From Candidatus Heimdallarchaeota archaeon (lineage in GTDB: Archaea; Asgardarchaeota; Heimdallarchaeia; Hodarchaeales; LC-3): DNA of 10,353 nucleotides. Shown here one piece after another: positions 1-6,163 of the stretch (the stretch's first letter is position 1; the number at the start of each line of letters is the position of its first letter). The notes beneath the pieces were generated by a model. It did not search any database. It was not told where the DNA came from and saw only the letters and a program-made list of their open reading frames with translations. The stretch covers positions 1-10,353 of the forward strand of contig DAHXPE010000158.1 in the NCBI GenBank assembly GCA_027364495.1. The letters are read 5' to 3'. The position numbers were made by a program, and so were the translations under genes.

Positions 1-12
1 AGAATGATAAAT

Positions 13-20
13 TTTATAAA
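13..20 (+). promoter_or_regulatory. TATA-like box before the HNH-like gene
   Basis: The octamer tttataaa lies 21-28 nt before the ATG at 41. This is the spacing at which an archaeal TATA box places transcription start on, or next to, the start codon. It supports the ATG at 41 over the upstream TTG at 29 and suggests a leaderless mRNA. Single AT-rich boxes arise easily by chance in DNA this AT-rich. Confidence 0.4.
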
Positions 21-40
21 TTTTAAAGTTGGGTATTGAT

Positions 41-847
41 ATGGAAAAAATAGGGATATGTCAATTGTGCGACAACGAAAGGGAATTACAGTTAAGCCAT
101 TATATTCCAAATTTTGTTTCAAGAAAAATAAAAAAAACTTCTGCAACTGGATACATGAGAGATTTATCAGGTTTTCGAAAACCGGATTTAAGAAAAAATT
201 ATTTATTATGTAAGGACTGTGAACAGATATTATCAGTTCATGAGACCTATTTTGCGAAACAATTCTTTCATCCCTTAAATGATGGATTAATAGCTAATAA
301 AGTAATTGATTATGACGAAAGTTTATTGCAATTTATTATCTCGATTAGCTGGCGATTGTACCAATGGGATAAAATTCAAATGATTAAAGAAATGAAGCAA
401 ATCCCTCAAAATATTTTAGAATTAACTGATAATTGGAAAAAATTCCTATTAACTGGATCTGATGTAGACATTGGTAACCATTATTTATTATACTGGGACG
501 ATAATCTGATTAATGAAATGGTATATAATTATGGGGATAAAGCATTTTATTATTTGTTAAAAGGTTCTGATGGAACAATAGTAACAGACGATAAATCGTT
601 ATTTTATGTATTTTGCCAAATTCCAAGGATTTCTATTATTGCAGCTATTAATCCAAAAATAATAAATGGTTTTTCCCAAATAAAAATTGAACAAAAGGGA
701 TCATTACCACTAAAATTTGAATTAACAGATGAAATTCATCTTATATCCTTTATTAAGAACAGAATAAATCTAGTAAAGGCTGTAAAATTATCAGAGAAAG
801 AAATTAAAAAAATAGAAATGATTTTAAAGAAGAAACCTTTCAAATAA
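41..847 (+). CDS. HNH-like zinc-binding protein, putative nuclease
   Basis: A 268-residue protein. The N-terminus has a zinc-binding arrangement: C7-x2-C10, then LSHYIP with H20, then LLCKDCEQILS with C57-x2-C60 and E61. The CxxC / xSHxIP / LCxxCExxLS pattern is that of a conserved family related to HNH-type zinc-finger nucleases and often found in defence islands. The remaining ~190 residues are hydrophobic-and-lysine rich and I recognise no domain in them. I chose the ATG at 41 over the in-frame TTG at 29 because the TATA-like box at 13-20 sits correctly for it. The gene precedes the four-gene nuclease/antitoxin operon by 53 nt on the same strand, so it may be co-expressed. Catalysis is inferred; a purely structural zinc site is possible. 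Confidence 0.7.
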   Translation: MEKIGICQLCDNERELQLSHYIPNFVSRKIKKTSATGYMRDLSGFRKPDLRKNYLLCKDCEQILSVHETYFAKQFFHPLNDGLIANKVIDYDESLLQFIISISWRLYQWDKIQMIKEMKQIPQNILELTDNWKKFLLTGSDVDIGNHYLLYWDDNLINEMVYNYGDKAFYYLLKGSDGTIVTDDKSLFYVFCQIPRISIIAAINPKIINGFSQIKIEQKGSLPLKFELTDEIHLISFIKNRINLVKAVKLSEKEIKKIEMILKKKPFK

Positions 848-861
848 CTGACTTAATTAAT

Positions 862-870
862 TAAAAATAT
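862..870 (+). promoter_or_regulatory. Putative TATA box for the 901-3516 operon
   Basis: The AT-rich element taaaaatat lies 31-39 nt before the ATG at 901, inside the only gap (848-900) between the HNH-like gene and the operon. It would place transcription start a few bases before the ATG, with a weak AGGT at 890-893 as the only Shine-Dalgarno candidate. It suggests the operon can be transcribed on its own. No operator palindrome is visible. Confidence 0.3.
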
Positions 871-900
871 GCAAACTTATTATATTATCAGGTAGTCAAA

Positions 901-1497
901 ATGCCTCTTAATTCTACATTAGAGTTGTTTACTCTTTTATTGTATGTTGATGATAATAAACCAATCAAAGGAAAGACTCGTTTAACTAAATTACTATTCC
1001 TGTTAATTAAAGATGATTTATTCAAAAATCTTGAAAAGGAAGCTGATTTTGACGCAAATAATTTCGGTCCATGGTCTTATACTACTGGTGAGGATATTCC
1101 TAACACATTAAAAGATCTTGGAATTATATCAATTGAAAAAGAAACCCAAGAATTTAGTTTATTTAGTAATAAATCGAGAGATGATTTGATGATCTATAAG
1201 ATCACAGATAAAGGTAAAAAAGTTGCACAAAAAATCATCTCCAAAATAACAAATGAAGAATTGGTTATGATAGAAAAAATAAAATCTAGATGGAATTCCA
1301 AGACAACTGAAGAATTAATTTCATACGTATATCATAATTTTATTTCTTATACAAACAAATCAAAGATTAGAGAAAAAATATTCAAAGGAACGGATTTTGA
1401 TCCGGAATTATTAGAAGTCGTTGGAATTATTCCAGTAATTCCTCTTGAAGATGAGAAAGAATACATAAAAAAGGTTCTAGCGGAGAAATATCTCTAA
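901..1497 (+). CDS. SocA/Panacea (DUF4065/YwgA-like) antitoxin-type protein
   Basis: A 198-residue soluble protein. Residues 23-35 read KGKTRLTKLLFLL, followed by FGPWS at 55-59, the two hallmark blocks of the SocA/Panacea (DUF4065) and YwgA-like families. Next come ITDKG at 101-105 and VYHNFISYTNKS near 143-154, matching the archaeal form of the family, which typically has a VY-x-(K)YPxYTxKS block. Family knowledge: SocA is a proteolytic adaptor antitoxin, and Panacea domains act as antitoxins for many unrelated toxins. The stop codon is followed with no gap by the ATG of a PIN-domain RNase, which fits antitoxin-first gene order and translational coupling. The antitoxin role is inferred from family and context; a regulatory or adaptor role for the whole operon is also possible. 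Confidence 0.75.
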   Translation: MPLNSTLELFTLLLYVDDNKPIKGKTRLTKLLFLLIKDDLFKNLEKEADFDANNFGPWSYTTGEDIPNTLKDLGIISIEKETQEFSLFSNKSRDDLMIYKITDKGKKVAQKIISKITNEELVMIEKIKSRWNSKTTEELISYVYHNFISYTNKSKIREKIFKGTDFDPELLEVVGIIPVIPLEDEKEYIKKVLAEKYL

Positions 1498-1932
1498 ATG
1501 TTATTAATAGATATCAACATTCTTGTTGACATAATTACAGAAAGAAGTGGATATTATCCAAGCCTTGTTTTGATAGATCTGATAAGAAAAAAAAAATTTA
1601 AAGGATTTATATCACCTTTAACTGTAGCAACGACATGGTATCTGATTTCAAAAGACAAGGGAGAAGTAGAAGCTAAAAAACATATAATTAAATTAATTAA
1701 AGGACTCGAAATTATTGATTTAACAAAAGATATCGTGGAAAATGCATTAAACTTAGAACAAAAAGACATTGAAGACTCTATTCAAGCTTTATCAGCATTC
1801 AAGGCAAAATGTACTCATATTATAACAAGGGACAAAAGTGGATTTTCAGCACATGAATCAAAAATTAAAGTAATGACTCCTCAAGAATTTCTTGATGAAG
1901 AAGGTATTTCATGGTCAAAGAAAAAAGAATGA
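1498..1932 (+). CDS. PIN-domain ribonuclease (PIN_3/VapC-like)
   Basis: A 144-residue single-domain protein of usual PIN length. It opens with MLLIDINILVDI, giving the first acidic residue D5 and also D11. The central acidic cluster DIEDS provides D90, E92 and D93. The last strand reads HIITRDKSGF at 107-116. The C-terminal VMTPQEFLDE is typical of the PIN_3 subfamily. In most members the last motif reads TRNxxDF. Here Asn is replaced by Asp (D112) and the usual Asp of DF is Gly, so the fourth metal ligand may have shifted. Family members cleave RNA using Mg2+ or Mn2+, often as VapC-type toxins. The ATG follows directly on the stop of the SocA/Panacea-like gene, and the 3' end overlaps the next gene by 22 nt. 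Confidence 0.85.
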   Translation: MLLIDINILVDIITERSGYYPSLVLIDLIRKKKFKGFISPLTVATTWYLISKDKGEVEAKKHIIKLIKGLEIIDLTKDIVENALNLEQKDIEDSIQALSAFKAKCTHIITRDKSGFSAHESKIKVMTPQEFLDEEGISWSKKKE

Positions 1933-2312
1933 GAAGTATTGTTTCAAATTACTTCAAAAGTAAGGGTTATAATTGTATATTTGAAGTTCCAATTCTTGAT
2001 AGAAAAGTTGATATAATTGCATTTAGAGAAAATGAGTTAATTTCAGTTGAGTTAAAAGTTCAAGATTGGAAAAGAGCTCTTGAACAAGCTTTAACATGCA
2101 AAATCTGGTCAGATTATGTATATATTGCCTTTTGGCACGAATTTCTTCCCAAAGATTTATCTATATTCGAGACTTACAAAATTGGAATAATTTCTACTGG
2201 ATTAAAAAATACTGAAGAAAAATTAAAACCCAGCGTATCAAAATTAATTCATAAATCACTATACTCAAAAATTAAGGAAAATGTGGAATTTGGATCTCAT
2301 TTATCGTATTAG
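1911..2312 (+). CDS. PD-(D/E)XK nuclease-like protein
   Basis: A 133-residue protein with the restriction-endonuclease-like core: a conserved Glu at E25 (CIFEVPI), D34 in KVDIIAF, then ISVELKV with E47-x-K49, followed by WKRALEQAL with Q59 on the next helix. This D-x12-E-x-K spacing with a following RALxQAL helix is a common stand-alone archaeal and bacterial PD-(D/E)XK type. The fold often cuts DNA, but the substrate here is unknown. The start at 1911 has GAAGG six bases upstream and lies inside the PIN gene. An alternative ATG at 1929 overlaps the PIN stop as ATGA. The 3' end overlaps the next gene by 32 nt, so this protein and the 411-residue one are probably made together. Confidence 0.75.
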   Translation: MVKEKRMRSIVSNYFKSKGYNCIFEVPILDRKVDIIAFRENELISVELKVQDWKRALEQALTCKIWSDYVYIAFWHEFLPKDLSIFETYKIGIISTGLKNTEEKLKPSVSKLIHKSLYSKIKENVEFGSHLSY

Positions 2313-3516
2313 TAACCCATCCGAAACGTCTGGTTTCTCAAATAGAGATTTGATTGATGGAATCATCATTAATGCTAGACTTGCCTGTTCTCAACAAAAT
2401 TGGACCCAAAATTTCATTATTTCGAGTAAAAAAAATATATTAATAGATCCACAAACTGCTATTTATTCAATAGAAATTGAAAATCTCTTTAATGATAATG
2501 ATGAGTTGCGAATTTCAGAAAATAAGTATTTGAACAAAATTAATGAACAAATATATGAAATAGTTAGTAATCAAAGAAGGGAATTACTACCAACTGATTT
2601 TAAACCGGATGATTGGAATGAAGAATTAATAGTAGAGTTATGTAAAACAAACATTAAAATTCAAAAAGATTTCTTTAGACAAAGCTCTCTAACTGATTTT
2701 ATACAGTTAATTGATGCTAATGATGCTCCTTTTGATACATCAAAACTATTAGCAGTTATTCCTCCATATTTTTATTTTGAATCAAGAGAAGATCCTTGGT
2801 ATGAAATTACAAAGTATTTAGCAGAAAAAACCAAAAATTTATCTCAAGAACCCCCTACTTACCCAATATTGTGCTTTAATAAAGAAATATTGTTACAAGG
2901 TGATACAATTGATATGATATTGGAAGATTATTCAGAATTTTCTTCAATAATAATTCATATATCTGATTTTGATGAGTTAAAAGAAGAAGTAGAATATTTA
3001 ACAGGTTTAATTAATTTCCTTGAAAAAGCTAAAATATCCAATATAAACATAATTAATCTATATGGGGGATTTTTTTCGTTTTTACTTGGATTAAAAGGTC
3101 TTTTACACGGATATTCTCAAGGAATTTGCTATGGAAATAAAAAAGATATTATAAAATATTCATCAACTGGAGGAGGTGGAATTTCAAATCGTTATTATTT
3201 TAAAATAAATCAGACTAAGTTAGTAGAATCAAAAGCTAGAACAATACTTTCATTCTTTCCAGAAATCCAATGTACTTGCACTACCTGTGCAGAAAAGGAC
3301 AACTCAGATATGGATACTTTTTTTTCTCAATTGGATGCCATTGATTATAAAACTCATTTTCTAAATAATCTCTTTAATTTAAAGCAAGATTCATATGAAC
3401 AAATTATAGCAAACATTAAACAAAACATTGAAACCATAAATAATAATCATCTCAATAATTTTGGATTAAGAACGAGACATTTAACAAATTGGTTACATTC
3501 GTTAAATGAATTATAA
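2281..3516 (+). CDS. Uncharacterised protein with CxCxxC-H zinc motif, possible TIM barrel
   Basis: A 411-residue protein I cannot name. Visible features: strand-like ILIDPQTA with D56 near the N-terminus; AVIPPYFYF at 158-166; alternating strand/helix segments (IIIHISDF, INIINLYGGFFSF) suggesting a beta/alpha barrel; a glycine-rich segment (GYSQGICYG, then TGGGG at 296-300); and a C-terminal zinc-type cluster C331-x-C333-x2-C336-x22-H359 followed by FLNNLF. The CxCxxC...H with a short helical tail resembles the zinc site of tRNA-guanine transglycosylases (CxCxxC-x25-H), but the TGT catalytic context is not obvious, so a shared fold is inference only. The start lies inside the PD-(D/E)XK gene, with AAGGA 2-3 nt before the ATG. 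A T-rich stretch at 3587-3599 may end the operon. Confidence 0.65.
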   Translation: MWNLDLIYRISNPSETSGFSNRDLIDGIIINARLACSQQNWTQNFIISSKKNILIDPQTAIYSIEIENLFNDNDELRISENKYLNKINEQIYEIVSNQRRELLPTDFKPDDWNEELIVELCKTNIKIQKDFFRQSSLTDFIQLIDANDAPFDTSKLLAVIPPYFYFESREDPWYEITKYLAEKTKNLSQEPPTYPILCFNKEILLQGDTIDMILEDYSEFSSIIIHISDFDELKEEVEYLTGLINFLEKAKISNINIINLYGGFFSFLLGLKGLLHGYSQGICYGNKKDIIKYSSTGGGGISNRYYFKINQTKLVESKARTILSFFPEIQCTCTTCAEKDNSDMDTFFSQLDAIDYKTHFLNNLFNLKQDSYEQIIANIKQNIETINNNHLNNFGLRTRHLTNWLHSLNEL

Positions 3517-3586
3517 TATCTTATTCCAACACTTTTATGGAAAACTGATTCCTGATAATTAATAGTAAGAAACACGTAAATTCTCA

Positions 3587-3599
3587 TTTTTTCTTTTTT
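3587..3599 (+). terminator. T-rich transcription stop downstream of the operon
   Basis: Two T6 runs separated by one C lie about 70 nt after the stop of the 411-residue protein gene. Archaeal RNA polymerase terminates at such T-rich tracts without needing a hairpin, and none is visible here. Confidence 0.35.
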
Positions 3600-3629
3600 C
3601 ATTCCCAATCATTCATAAATCACTCAAAA

Positions 3630-3695
3630 TTAAATTAAATGCTTGTTTACTAATTTTTCCAATTGTCTGATATAAATTTTAAGCTGTTCCTCCAC
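3630..3695 (-). pseudogene. Possible coding remnant, 3' end of a decayed gene
   Basis: The minus strand of the 260-bp gap between 3517 and 3776 contains a short frame ending in TAA. It translates to a lysine-rich, coiled-coil-like peptide, EEQLKIYIRQLEKLVNKHLI. It is preceded in frame by a stop at 3702-3704 and, in another frame, by a second protein-like stretch (REFQGAFVEEW), as if one frameshift separated them. It lacks a good start or ribosome site. I treat it as a weak candidate for a decayed gene; chance is possible. Apart from this and the T-rich stop, nothing else stands out in the gap. Confidence 0.2.
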
Positions 3696-3776
3696 TCTTC
3701 AACAAAAGCACCTTGAAATTCCCTAGATCAATATAGATATTCCTTTTTCATATAGAAAAACCTATTTAATAGTAAT

Positions 3777-4184
3777 TCATTCAAATATTTCTATTAAACT
3801 ACAACCAGTGAATTTTTGTAGATCTCTTTCAAACTTCTCTGTATTTTTTCCAGGAAATTCTATTTCCCCCATTCTCAACAATCTCCATAATGATTGACCA
3901 AAATTATTTATGATTTTAAACTCATCAAATTCTATACCAATTGTTCTAGAACGGGTTCCGACATCATTTCTTTCATCCTTTATTGGTATTAAGTAACAGT
4001 GTTTTAATTGATCCTTTGTATAGAAGTAGAGAATTGGCAAATCCTTTAAAATTATTTCTGGTATTTTTAGAATTGTTTCTTCTATTAATCTCATAGTAGA
4101 CATTGTTTCTTCTGAAATCTTTTTCAAAGCGTACTCAAATGAAAAATATCCTAGTTTATAATTTCCACATATCATTTTACTCAT
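3777..4184 (-). CDS. Hypothetical protein, possibly 5'-truncated
   Basis: From its first ATG this encodes 135 residues. I recognise no family. The composition is that of a soluble mixed alpha/beta protein with no membrane segment or cysteine cluster; a central block reads LPILYFYTKDQLKHCYLIPI. In favour of the ATG at 4184: GAGGA about ten bases upstream and a TATA-like ttataaat at 4215-4222. Against it: the frame stays open upstream to 4304, and those 40 extra codons translate to plausible protein (e.g. KGFDGQIFLKSYKFPTNPVE) but contain no ATG, GTG or TTG. Just beyond is ATG-TAA at 4305-4310, and a MITE-like element begins 70 bp further on. The gene may therefore be the surviving 3' part of a longer one. 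Confidence 0.5.
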   Translation of the reverse strand: MSKMICGNYKLGYFSFEYALKKISEETMSTMRLIEETILKIPEIILKDLPILYFYTKDQLKHCYLIPIKDERNDVGTRSRTIGIEFDEFKIINNFGQSLWRLLRMGEIEFPGKNTEKFERDLQKFTGCSLIEIFE

Positions 4185-4372
4185 TGATTTAATTTCCTCA
4201 ACCGGATTTGTAGGAAATTTATAAGATTTTAGAAATATTTGCCCATCGAAACCTTTTGATTTGTTTAAATCTGTTTTAAATAATTCAGTAATTTTTCCTT
4301 TTAATTACATTAAAAGCGAACAAGTAATAACATTGGAAATTTTTGAAAATCGAAAAAAAATCCCATTCATAT

Positions 4373-4495
4373 TAGAGTGTGCTGAATAATTCGATTTTTG
4401 AAAAAAGGAAAAATTAAATTTGAACTTCATTGGCTAATCTGAATAAAGATTGACTTTTTCGAAAAAGGTTAAATTGAGTTTTTCAGCACTCTCTA
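4373..4495. mobile_element. MITE-like element with terminal inverted repeats, flanked by TA
   Basis: A ~119-bp non-coding element (4375-4493). Its ends, gagtgtgctgaa on the left and the reverse complement gagagtgctgaa on the right, match at 11 of 12 positions. TA dinucleotides at 4373-4374 and 4494-4495 look like a target-site duplication, as made by IS630/Tc1-mariner-type transposases. It has no open frame of useful length, so any mobility would depend on a transposase elsewhere. The inside carries two related direct segments of the form gaYTTTTtgaaaaaagg...ttaaatt. The right end, read inward, matches the element end starting at 10268 at 18 of 20 bases, which supports it as a real element. 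Confidence 0.65.
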
Positions 4496-4501
4496 TTACG
4501 T

Positions 4502-4518
4502 AATTGTTTGAAACAATT
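4502..4518. promoter_or_regulatory. 17-bp perfect palindrome aattgtttgaaacaatt
   Basis: Two 8-base arms around a single central G lie just past the MITE and about 90 bp before the gene at 4610. Followed by four further T's, it could form an AT-only hairpin with a three-base loop (terminator-like on the + strand), or be a protein-binding operator. An odd-length, AT-rich palindrome is more operator-like. The rest of 4519-4609 holds only a TATA-like attataac at 4571-4578 and a distant AAAGGA, both plausible for the next gene but weak. Confidence 0.35.
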
Positions 4519-4609
4519 TTTTGATTTTTGATAATATCACTCTAAAAAAGGGAAAATATTTGACTAACCAATTATAACATTTTTACGCTAAAGGATTACT
4601 GAATTAAAA

Positions 4610-5203
4610 ATGTTCGTTAAAATAAGGTATTTTATAAGATGGATTAAATTTCAATTAGTGTATAAACCACGGTACAAGAATACACCTGGAATACCATGTT
4701 TATGTTCTAATATAGATCATCCTTTTCACGAATCACTATGGGAAAAAAAAGTTTGTGAACTATTAAGTAATTATTTTCCTTTGACAGATATTAAAACTCC
4801 GGTACAGCATAAATTGCCAATAAAGTTTGATCTAATAGTTAATTCAGTAGCAGTGTATGAACCTCATGCTATATTTAGCGCTAAACCAAATAATAATACC
4901 TATTTTGCTTATTATAACGATAGAAGAACAAAATTAGACAATTTTAAAGAATATAAATCACTACCAATGATTGTTATTTCAAATTCAACAGATTTTAATC
5001 AATTGAAAACGGCTTTGGAAAGAGATCCAACGAAGATATCAATGAATCAATTAGCAATAAATTTATTGTCAGCCCATAAGCTTGAAGATATGAAACCAGA
5101 ATATCAAGAAAATTATTTAAGAATAGTTAATCCTTTATTGCTAATTTGGGGATTGATAGGATGGTTGGGTTTTCTGATTTTAATTATTTTTTCTTATTTC
5201 TAA
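4610..5203 (+). CDS. Nuclease-like (PD-(D/E)XK-related) protein with C-terminal membrane segment
   Basis: A 197-residue protein. The core (about 38-135) has HESLWEKK (E41, E45), then IKFDLIV (D74), then AVYEPHAIFS (E84-P-H86), then TYFAYYNDRRTKLDNF and a strand LPMIVIS. The order E ... FD ... EPH ... YYxxRRxKLD ... VVI recalls small PD-(D/E)XK-related families in which the ExK lysine is replaced. Residues 174-197 are almost all hydrophobic (from NPLLLIW to the end) and form one membrane helix with only a few residues beyond it, like a tail anchor. A soluble nuclease-like domain tethered to the membrane is unusual. A fragment of a second copy follows downstream. Activity is unproven, and the metal site would be atypical with His in place of Lys. 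Confidence 0.55.
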   Translation: MFVKIRYFIRWIKFQLVYKPRYKNTPGIPCLCSNIDHPFHESLWEKKVCELLSNYFPLTDIKTPVQHKLPIKFDLIVNSVAVYEPHAIFSAKPNNNTYFAYYNDRRTKLDNFKEYKSLPMIVISNSTDFNQLKTALERDPTKISMNQLAINLLSAHKLEDMKPEYQENYLRIVNPLLLIWGLIGWLGFLILIIFSYF

Positions 5204-5303
5204 TCCCACTCCTTAATTTACTTTCGTTTATTATAATATCACTAATTATTGTTTATTAATATAACATCACAAATTCCCTAAGTCAAAAAATTGTTTCTAG
5301 AAC

Positions 5304-5426
5304 TAATTTGCCTATTATAACGATAGATGTTCTAAATTAGACAATTTTAAAGAAAATAAATCAATTCCTTTGATTGTAGAACAATTGCTAACGCCTTTGA
5401 GCAAGTTATCTAACTTAAACTCTTAA
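5304..5426 (+). pseudogene. Decayed partial copy of the 4610-5203 gene
   Basis: Bases 5304-5378 align without gaps to 4901-4975 (offset 403), including an identical run from aaattag through acaattttaaaga. The frame is kept: FAYYNDR, KLDNFKE and IV recur, with substitutions between them. Beyond 5378 about 20 bases of the parent are missing before a weaker match (caattg, aacg, ctttg), and the frame then runs to TAA at 5424-5426. No start codon or N-terminal half is present, so this is a fragment left by duplication and decay. It overlaps the 3' end of the opposite DUF4256 gene by 12 bases. The rest of the gap from 5204 to 5303 holds nothing I can identify beyond an 11-bp repeat (5233-5243) shared with 4531-4541. 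Confidence 0.7.
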
Positions 5427-5987
5427 TGATGCGCGAAATCCTCTGCTTTTATAGTAACATTCTGCCCCATTATGGTAAACGAACATATGCTTATAGCGAA
5501 AATCAACAAAGAGAGCACCACCAAGTGCTCGAATTTCAGGAGGAGTCATTATCCAATTTTGTGTTTTCGTATCAAATTCTCCTAGTTTCTGTAATTCTCG
5601 ATACTGCTCTTCCGTTAGAAGTTCAATTCCCATGTCAGAGGCCATATCAATAACATTATTTGCTGGTTTATTTGCCTTTCTTGATTCAAGTGCGATCCGA
5701 TCATAACAAACATTTCTTCGTCCTTCTGGACTTTGTACTGAACAATCATAGAAAATAAATTCACTTGTCTTCTTGTCATAGCCAACAACATCAGGTTCCC
5801 CACCTGTTCTCTCCATTTCATTGAGGGACCATAGTTTTTCAGAATTAGATTCCAATTTTGTTTGTATTTTTTCCCATTCTAACCCTTTATGACGATTCAT
5901 GTTTTTATTAAATCTTGTTTTCAATAACATTAGTAGCTCTTCGTGTTGTTTTACTGATAATTCTTTTCCTAATTGTTGCATATTCAT
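5415..5987 (-). CDS. DUF4256 family protein
   Basis: A 190-residue full-length member of the DUF4256 family, which has no known biochemical function. The family's conserved blocks are all present in order: RFNKNMNRHKGLEW (25-38), EMERTGGEPDVVGYD (57-71), FYDCSVQSPEGRRNVCYD (79-96), ESRKANKP (101-108), LTEEQYRELQ (124-133), GEFDTKT (136-142), IRALGGALF (152-160) and FVYHNGAECYYKSRGFR (169-185). The density of conserved H, D, C, R and E residues suggests an enzyme. The start may be 5987 or the second ATG at 5981: a TATA-like tttataaaaa at 6001-6010 fits a leaderless message starting near 5981. It is divergent from the VOC gene and shares an operator-like region with it. Its similarity to bacterial homologues suggests transfer. 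Confidence 0.92.
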   Translation of the reverse strand: MNMQQLGKELSVKQHEELLMLLKTRFNKNMNRHKGLEWEKIQTKLESNSEKLWSLNEMERTGGEPDVVGYDKKTSEFIFYDCSVQSPEGRRNVCYDRIALESRKANKPANNVIDMASDMGIELLTEEQYRELQKLGEFDTKTQNWIMTPPEIRALGGALFVDFRYKHMFVYHNGAECYYKSRGFRASLRV

Positions 5988-6000
5988 TAGTATTGCCTAC

Positions 6001-6010
6001 TTTTTATAAA
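6001..6010 (-). promoter_or_regulatory. TATA-like box for the DUF4256 gene
   Basis: Read on the minus strand this is tttataaaaa, centred about 25 nt before the second in-frame ATG (5981) and about 19 nt before the first (5987). The spacing favours transcription starting at or inside the annotated start. Confidence 0.35.
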
Positions 6011-6028
6011 GATTCATCTTTTAACTAT

Positions 6029-6066
6029 GTGGTTTATTAACCACTACCTTTATTAACCTAATGGTT
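6029..6066. promoter_or_regulatory. Operator-like palindromes between divergent genes
   Basis: Two adjoining inverted repeats: gtggtt-tatt-aaccac (6029-6044, perfect 6-base arms) and aacc-taat-ggtt (6055-6066). The decamer tttattaacc also recurs directly at 6033-6042 and 6049-6058, a 16-bp period. The cluster lies between the divergent DUF4256 and VOC genes, next to the DUF4256 TATA-like box, so a bound regulator could control one or both promoters. The regulator is not encoded nearby as far as I can tell. Confidence 0.4.
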
Positions 6067-6163
6067 TAATTGTAACATAGCAGTTATCAGAATAATTCAG
6101 AACTAATTAACACTATAATCATGCAATAAAAGTTAATTCAGAAAAAAAAATAAGTGAGTACTA

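Noticed and set aside
1554..1769. 71-codon minus-strand frame opposite the PIN gene
   Set aside because: It is antisense to the PIN catalytic core, with no start signal and low-complexity composition.
5615..5821. Open frame on the minus strand inside the DUF4256 gene
   Set aside because: It is an out-of-frame shadow; every conserved DUF4256 block is in the other frame.
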